Source: Microbacterium radiodurans (lineage in GTDB: Bacteria > Actinomycetota > Actinomycetes > Actinomycetales > Microbacteriaceae). Taken from it: a stretch of 64,000 nucleotides of DNA. A program made the translations under genes and the position numbers. The DNA lies in assembly GCF_008710705.1 (NCBI RefSeq), contig NZ_VYRZ01000005.1, positions 20,651 through 84,650 on the forward strand, read 5' to 3'. This document shows positions 59,101 to 64,000 of the stretch, in pieces (within the stretch, counting starts at the first letter, position 1; the number at the start of each line of letters is the position of its first letter). The notes below the pieces were generated by a model, which made no database searches, was not told where the DNA came from, and saw only the letters and a list, made by a program, of their open reading frames with translations.

Positions 59101-62100
59101 GCACCGCCGGTCTCGGCCGTCCACCCCTCGCTGAGCGGGGCCGCGGCCGGCTGGAACCGCACCTTCACCTGGGCGCCGTCGGACGGGTCGTCGCCGCCCG
59201 GGTTCGGAGCGTCCGTCGGGACGATGTCGATGAAGCCGATCTTCGTGTTGGTGCCCGACGCGATCACCGTGAGGTGTCCGTCGGTGACGGTCACCGTGGC
59301 GGTCGAGGTCTTGTGCCGCGTGTTGGAGCCGGCGGCACCGCTCGGGGTGAACGCGCTCACGACGTTCTTGCCCTCGACGTCGATCGCGTGGACCTCGGGA
59401 TCGGACTGCACGCCGGGGTCGCCGACGCCGATCGTCACCGCGTAGTCGCCGTTGGGAACCTGCATCTCCCAGTACGCGTCCGTCTTCGTGCCGTTGAAGG
59501 TGCCGACGATCGACTCGGGCTGCATGTGCATGAAGCTGTCGAGTCTGCCGTCGCTCTGGCTCGTGTTGCGGTCGCGTCCGTTTCCGACGTTGGTCGTGCC
59601 GCCGACGGAGATGTCGAGGTCGTCCTCGGTGTCGACGTTCTTCCAGCCGAAGGTGAGACCGCTGCCCTGGCCGGCACCCGTCCGGGGGCCGAACGCCTGA
59701 CCGTAGTCGCGCAGGTAGCCGCTCGCGAGGTCACCGGTGGCGGTGGTGAAGTCGACCTTGATGGCATCGCTTCCCGACCCGGTGTCGGTCACGGGCTTGA
59801 GGCCGGTGACGAGGAACACGTAGTCCTGGTAGTCGCCGTTGTCGGCGTCTTCGAAGGCCACGATGTAGCTGTTCGGGATCAGCACGCCGGTGCGGTTCTT
59901 CGCCGGGTAGATGCGAGCGCGGTGCGCGCTGCCGGCCGGCGAGTTCAGCCGGTCCTCGGTGAAGCCGTAGCGGTTGAAGTAGGGCGAGTAGTAGTACAGG
60001 CCGAACTCGGTCGCACCCGGGTCGAACGACATCGTCGATCCCGCCCCGGTCGGGGGCAGAAGCGACTGGTAGCCGCCGCTCTTCGTGCCGTTCATGGTGC
60101 CGAGCTGCGTGCGCTGCGCCGCCGCGCCGTCACCGGTGTACCAGCCGAAGCCGACCGAGTCCGCGGGGGCGTAGTGCGACAGCGGCTTCCAGGTGACGTT
60201 GCCCGAGCCGGACTTCACGAACAGCGGCTCCAGCACCTCGTCGCCCTTGGCGATCGGCTGCATCCCGCCGGCCAGGTTCGTCCAGCCGACGTTGATGGCG
60301 TAGCCGAGGGTGTTCACGACCTGCGCGAACGTCGGCTCGTAGCCGCCCTGGATGCCGCTCATCGCCAGGCCGTAGAGGCCCACCGTGACCGTGTTCGATC
60401 CCCCGGCGACCGTCAGCTGCGCAGATCGGTTGCCCGCCGTCGTGCCCGGGGTGAACCGGACCGTGAAGGTCGCGGAGGCTCCCGGCGCGAGCGACGAGGG
60501 CACGGTGCCCTGGATCTGGAACTCCGCGGCGTTCGACCCGCCGACGCTCACGTTGAGCGTCTGCGCCTCGGCCGACTGGTTCGTCACCGTGATCGTCTCG
60601 GAGTCGGTGCGGTGCGCCGCCGTCGAGTCGACGAGCGGGCCGTTGCTGGTGACGGCCGAGAACACGAGCTCGCTCTTGTCCACACCGACCTTCGCGGCCT
60701 GCTGATTCGCCGGCACCCGCAGCAGGTACAGCTTCTGCTGGCTGCCCGCCCGGTCGTACTGGTTCACGTAGAGGTTGCCGTTGCGGGTGTCCTCCACGAC
60801 CTCGAGCGGGTCGTTGAATCCGCCGACGCCGCCGATCGTGGAGTTCGCCACGCCGGTGATGCCGACCTCGGTCTGACCGCCCAGGATCTTGCCGCTGGCG
60901 GCATCCGCCTGGAGGAAGATCAGGTCGTTGTTGTTCGAGAAGCGCACCACGACCACGCGGTTCTGCAGCTGGCCGCCGAACGTCTTGCTCTTGTACTCGA
61001 TCGTGCCGTTCGGGCTCTTGTTGAACTCGAAGTCGTACGCGACGCCGCCGTAGTTCGGCTCCGCCTTCACGCCCGAGGCGTACTTCGTGCCGCCCTGGCC
61101 GGCCGAGACCGGAGGCTTGGCGGGGTCGTTGCCCTCGTGCAGCACGAACTCGCAGCGCGTCGGGTTCGGGTGGCCGTAGTACCAGCCCTTCTTGACGTCG
61201 TAGAGGTGGTCGCGCTGGGTCGGGTGGTTGCTCACGGCCGGCACGGAGGTCGGCACGTAGTCGGGGACCGTCGGGTCGGCGGCCGTCCGCGCGATGCGGG
61301 CGTTGCAGGCATCCGTGACGTTCTGCCCGTTGACCGAGCTGAACCCGGGGATGCCGGCCGCGGCGACGCGGGTGAAGGTACCGTTCGCGGCGTTGTAGGT
61401 CACACCGGGCGAGTTGCCGCCGCCGGCGGTGCCGTTGGTGGCGACGTAGATGTGGCCGTTGGAGTGGTACGTCAGGTCGTAGGCGTTCCGGATGCCGCTC
61501 GCGTAGATCTTCAGCGGCGCGTTCGCGGCGAACGGGTCGTACGGCGCGGCGGCGTTGTAGCCGTTCGCGGCGTTCTCGCCGGCGTAGCCCGACGAGGCCG
61601 TCTGCACGAGCTGGGGGTTGTCGCCCTCCGCATCCGTGATGGCTGCCTGGACCCGGGCGTTGTCCGGGTCGAAGTACAGCAGCGCCGCCGTCAGCTTCTG
61701 CTCACCGCGCTGACCCCACGAGCTGTCGAGGTCGCCGGCGGCCTGGTTCGAGCCCTGCAGCACGAGGATGTCGTCGTTCGGGCCGTAGACCATCGAGTTC
61801 GTCAGGTGGTCGGACTGCGACCGCGGCAGCCCGGTGAACACCTTCTTCTCGGTCTGCAGGTTCGGGCCCGACAGCATGCTGATGCCGCTGATGAACTGCG
61901 CCTGCTCGTTGCCGACGTTCGCCGAGGTCTTCGTGATCCACAGCTTCATGTCTCCGGCCGTGGAGCTCTTGTCCCACAGCAGGCCGATGATGGCGACACC
62001 GGCGTAGCCGAGGTTCTCCATGTTCGACAGCGTGCCGTCAGCGTTCACGGTGAAGCGGTACAGACCCTGGCCGATGGTCGAGCCGTACATCTTGCCGTCG

Positions 62101-64000
62101 GGACCGAAGGCGAACGAGGCCCAGTACTTGTTCACGCCCGGAAGCGTGATCTCGACCTTCTCGAACGCGACGTTCTGCAGCGGGGTGAACTCGTCACCGC
62201 CGATGATGACGCCGGCGCCGGTGGTGAACACCGAGGAGAAGGGCAGGAACGCGTTGCCGAAGAGGTCCTTGACACCCGTGCCGATCTCGAGCCGGTAGGC
62301 GGTGTTCGGGAGGAAGCCGCCGTCCGGGTAGAAGTTGATCGTGTCGTTGCCGCCCGAGCTGTTGACCGAGCCGGCGACCTCGGTGTTGTCCGACACCTTG
62401 AAGACGCGGACGTTGCCGATCATCGACGGGTTGTCGACGCCGCCGCCGGCGTGCACCTTGGCGAAGTTCGCCGCGACACCGGCCTGCGGGTCGGCGGCCA
62501 GGTCCTGGTTCTCGGGTGCGACCGTCGTGATGTGCGGCTGCTCGAAGGGGAGCCCGACGACCTCGACGTACGAGATCTTCGTGTTGAACCCGCCCAGCGC
62601 GTCGAGCGTGAGACGGCCGTCCCACACGCCGACCGTGGCGGTGTAGGTGCCGAACTCCTGCGCGGTGGTGCCCTGGAAGCGGTTCAGCGCGAGCGAGCCC
62701 TCGACGTTGATGGTGTGCTGCGAGTCATAGGCGCTCGCCCCCATCTGGTCGCCGGCGGCGACGGTGACCCGGTACAGGCCGCCCGGGAGCGCGAGCTCCC
62801 AGAGACCGTCGGTCTTCACGCCGTTCGTGCCGTTGCCGTTGTCGACGTCGGCGTACTGCATGTGCAGGATCGAGTCGAGCTTCGGGTCGATGCCCGTGCG
62901 GTTGCGGTCGCGACCGTTGCCGACGAGCGAGAGCGGGTTGCCGTCCTCGTTGTTCCAGCCGTAGGTGAGCCCGGTGCCCTGACCGGCGCTCGAGCGCGGG
63001 CCGTAGGCCTGGCCCCAGTCGGCGAGGTAGCCCGCCACCGGCACGCCGTTGGTCTCGGTGAAGTCGACCTTGATGTCGACCGTGTTCGCCGGGCGCGGGG
63101 TGTCGTACGCCTCGTTCGAGGGAGCCGACTCGTTGCCCGAGGTGTCGACGGCCGTCACCTGGTAGAAGTACGTCGTGCCGTTGTCGGCGTCGGGGTCGAC
63201 CCAGGTGGTCCCCGTGACGAGCGCGTCACCCGAGGCGACGACGTCGCCCAGGAAGGCGCCCGTTTCGAGCGAGCGGTAGACCCGGTAGCCGGCGACGTCG
63301 GATGCCGCGGATGCCGTCCACGTCAGGGTGACGGTGGCGTCGCCGTTGACCGCTGCCAGGGCGGTCGGGGCGACGGGCGCCTCGGTGTCGGGCGTGCTGA
63401 CGAAGACGCCGGTCGCCTCGGGCGAGGCGGGCGACTCGTTGCCCGCACCGTCGACGGCGGTCACCACGTAGTAGTAGGTGGTGTCGGCCGCGACGATGTC
63501 GACGTACTCCGCCCCGGTGAACGGGATCACGTTGCGCTTGTTCGCCGCCGTGACGGCGACGCCCGGCGTCGTCGAACGGTAGACGTTGTAGCCGACGACG
63601 TCGCTCGAGGTGCTCGCGTCCCAGCTCAGCAGCAGACGGGAGTTCTCGCCCTGGTTCGCCACGACGTCCGTCGGCGCTGCCGGCGGGGTCGTGTCGGGTG
63701 CTCCCGTGCGGACGTAGTCGAGGATCAGCTTCGCGCCGCCACCGGCCTGGAAGTACTCCACCATGACCTCGTGGGGGCCGGCAGCCAGCGGCACCGAGAC
63801 CGTCTTCTGGGTCCAGCCGTCCGAACCGCCCCAGAAGGAGAACACCGACTCGCCGTCGATCAGGATCCGGACGCCGTCATCGTGGAAGAACGTGAACGTG
63901 TACGTCCCCGCACCCTCGTCGATCGTCTTCGTGAACCGAGCCGAGTAATCCGACGCCGGAACACCCGGAACCGGCGAGTCCCCACCCGCGAGCGTGCGAT
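56121..64000 (-). CDS. Giant modular exoprotein with PA14, malectin-like and sorbosone-dehydrogenase modules (partial)
   Basis: The gene runs past the right edge; at least 2,625 residues are inside. From the N-terminal side: a PA14 domain (DYSARFTKTIDEGAGTYTFT, HDDGVRILIDGE); two fibronectin III domains; a malectin-like module (SILHMQYADVDNGNG, GGLYRVTVAAGD); an Ig-like Big_5 domain; a beta-propeller like glucose/sorbosone dehydrogenase (about 60700-62200, ending IYASGIRNAYDLTYHSNGHI); a choice-of-anchor-D segment; DUF4114-like modules; three more malectin-like modules ending in VTDGRxxxSxxGxNTKxxWVxI; a further Ig and anchor-D segment; a fibronectin III; and a C-terminal malectin. No wall-anchor signal is at the C-terminus. 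It likely binds and oxidises polysaccharide. Confidence 0.85.
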   Translation of the reverse strand, partial: RTLAGGDSPVPGVPASDYSARFTKTIDEGAGTYTFTFFHDDGVRILIDGESVFSFWGGSDGWTQKTVSVPLAAGPHEVMVEYFQAGGGAKLILDYVRTGAPDTTPPAAPTDVVANQGENSRLLLSWDASTSSDVVGYNVYRSTTPGVAVTAANKRNVIPFTGAEYVDIVAADTTYYYVVTAVDGAGNESPASPEATGVFVSTPDTEAPVAPTALAAVNGDATVTLTWTASAASDVAGYRVYRSLETGAFLGDVVASGDALVTGTTWVDPDADNGTTYFYQVTAVDTSGNESAPSNEAYDTPRPANTVDIKVDFTETNGVPVAGYLADWGQAYGPRSSAGQGTGLTYGWNNEDGNPLSLVGNGRDRNRTGIDPKLDSILHMQYADVDNGNGTNGVKTDGLWELALPGGLYRVTVAAGDQMGASAYDSQHTINVEGSLALNRFQGTTAQEFGTYTATVGVWDGRLTLDALGGFNTKISYVEVVGLPFEQPHITTVAPENQDLAADPQAGVAANFAKVHAGGGVDNPSMIGNVRVFKVSDNTEVAGSVNSSGGNDTINFYPDGGFLPNTAYRLEIGTGVKDLFGNAFLPFSSVFTTGAGVIIGGDEFTPLQNVAFEKVEITLPGVNKYWASFAFGPDGKMYGSTIGQGLYRFTVNADGTLSNMENLGYAGVAIIGLLWDKSSTAGDMKLWITKTSANVGNEQAQFISGISMLSGPNLQTEKKVFTGLPRSQSDHLTNSMVYGPNDDILVLQGSNQAAGDLDSSWGQRGEQKLTAALLYFDPDNARVQAAITDAEGDNPQLVQTASSGYAGENAANGYNAAAPYDPFAANAPLKIYASGIRNAYDLTYHSNGHIYVATNGTAGGGNSPGVTYNAANGTFTRVAAAGIPGFSSVNGQNVTDACNARIARTAADPTVPDYVPTSVPAVSNHPTQRDHLYDVKKGWYYGHPNPTRCEFVLHEGNDPAKPPVSAGQGGTKYASGVKAEPNYGGVAYDFEFNKSPNGTIEYKSKTFGGQLQNRVVVVRFSNNNDLIFLQADAASGKILGGQTEVGITGVANSTIGGVGGFNDPLEVVEDTRNGNLYVNQYDRAGSQQKLYLLRVPANQQAAKVGVDKSELVFSAVTSNGPLVDSTAAHRTDSETITVTNQSAEAQTLNVSVGGSNAAEFQIQGTVPSSLAPGASATFTVRFTPGTTAGNRSAQLTVAGGSNTVTVGLYGLAMSGIQGGYEPTFAQVVNTLGYAINVGWTNLAGGMQPIAKGDEVLEPLFVKSGSGNVTWKPLSHYAPADSVGFGWYTGDGAAAQRTQLGTMNGTKSGGYQSLLPPTGAGSTMSFDPGATEFGLYYYSPYFNRYGFTEDRLNSPAGSAHRARIYPAKNRTGVLIPNSYIVAFEDADNGDYQDYVFLVTGLKPVTDTGSGSDAIKVDFTTATGDLASGYLRDYGQAFGPRTGAGQGSGLTFGWKNVDTEDDLDISVGGTTNVGNGRDRNTSQSDGRLDSFMHMQPESIVGTFNGTKTDAYWEMQVPNGDYAVTIGVGDPGVQSDPEVHAIDVEGKNVVSAFTPSGAAGSNTRHKTSTATVTVTDGHLTVIASGTNTKIGFIDIVPTDAPNPGGDDPSDGAQVKVRFQPAAAPLSEGWTAETGGAFSAQRGYGWIDAATGQPVDRTVATRYRTAPVAGIAYPTDERLKTYSFLDNSTQPTYTSGSWEYAVPNGTYEVGVSVGDANYVDSTHGVLVEGQPIINGFVPTGTTPFQTGKRTVTVTDGRITISNSGTNTKVNWVSITGDGLVPTDPTSVARYSFRPATAPVPAGWTADTGAAYNAAVGAGWIVGGVPTDRSSMTRLRTAPAGDPTRQGLILMQATTTTGGAIEGGTTGVWERALANGIYTVTASVGDGEFTDSVHGLSAEGTSLISGFTPTTATPFTTGTAQVTVTDGRLSLSPTGVNTKLNWVTITGTALTAPSIVVNVNGSPVQNEYEGGEATVTASSVAASGSTISSLTYSVNGGAATPYGAPISLTTAGEYVLVFVATDSAGRTTTRTVELTVLNIGGTLKLTNTQLPRQADGTPLAGLSDDVVVLHRMNSGTTNADGALLYRTYDTATVSISNTGTKDLRITSLSLGGAQAGQFELVTPPTLPLLIAPGASQPISVKFIANSGSKGVRTATVTIASSDTTAATRTLQLRGGYMTAPEGGSELSLEQIFQLFNSTTTSGTAALGLGNGSELPGAPLDGEEYRSALWKRLDTTKPVQAVQLAAFHGQGGTETFTVGNLSASMTGLDAQAIWPKTGSGALTAINGVPNSANFALGVNGKLTSRTDYMAVKTWPVKDAAGKIVPGAWFLGHDYVSSGGGPTASGGCGNGATNCDYQDNVYLVTNVLPVTPDATAPAAAGAPTGTANATGVDLAWTASSATDVIGYRVERSATAGGTYSVVSGGGLVTGLAFRDTTAAPAATTFYRVVAVDATGNVTASGSTGVDTSAIVMAPIRINAGGGALTIGGVAWQADAFFSGGKTYSNTQVTQIAGTNNDALYLSERSSTTAQGSFSYNIPVPTSGNYQVILHFAEIYHGATGGGAGGTGKRVFSVNLEGGPVEVVNLDLNSKVAPMTAYTETRTIAVTDGTLNIAFSATVDQPKVSAIEVIRVP

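Noticed and set aside
1..64000. tRNA, rRNA or riboswitch
   Set aside because: No cloverleaf, conserved rRNA stretch or known aptamer sequence was recognised by eye; a covariance search could not be run.

Overview
This 64-kb window is very GC-rich, densely coded DNA of an actinobacterium, most likely a Microbacterium-like member of the Microbacteriaceae. The reasons are the gene content (a DUF7882 small protein, a DUF222/HNH protein, an Asp23-CsbD stress operon, several wall-anchored proteins with LAxTG-type sorting signals) and three binding-protein-dependent sugar importers that all lack their own ATPase gene. No rRNA, tRNA, transposase, phage gene or CRISPR array was seen. The genus is an inference from gene families; no database was searched.

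Layout. 1-2909: end of a sugar-importer operon with L-rhamnose mutarotase and an unrecognised glycosidase-like enzyme. 2947-5812: small regulators, a lipoprotein and a PPOX-type stress protein. 5884-12602: a galactan-utilisation locus, with a LacI regulator, two permeases and a binding protein on the minus strand, divergent from a secreted GH53 endo-galactanase. 12677-14739: a WxL-like protein and a DUF916-like wall protein. 14740-21000: small genes, a second methionine aminopeptidase and an ORC/AAA-like ATPase, interspersed with six copies of an 88-bp palindromic repeat. 21069-23531: an Asp23/AmaP/CsbD envelope-stress operon. 24206-25935: two lipoproteins. 26083-29263: a tight trio of acyl-CoA dehydrogenase-like, PIG-L deacetylase-methyltransferase fusion and GT2. 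29282-43550: mostly housekeeping-type genes (acyl-CoA ligase, sigma factor, alcohol dehydrogenase, SDR, PAP2, Nei-type glycosylase, SelO, HNH). 43604-48951: a two-component system convergent with another sugar importer. 49207-51794: a wall-anchored cohesin protein overlapping a dockerin-bearing secreted amidase. 51801-52454: an ArsR/His-rich metal module between two nearly identical hairpins. 52504-56037: a UDP-sugar dehydrogenase and envelope proteins. 56121-64000: a giant modular exoprotein that runs out of the window.

The main theme is extracellular polysaccharide capture and breakdown: GH53, three sugar importers, WxL-like and sortase-anchored proteins, and a malectin/PA14/sorbosone-dehydrogenase giant. 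The two most unusual items are the cohesin-dockerin amidase pair, which looks like a minimal two-gene cell-surface docking system, and the 88-bp repeat family, whose two arms show compensatory changes and whose end sequence has been tandemly amplified beside at least one copy.
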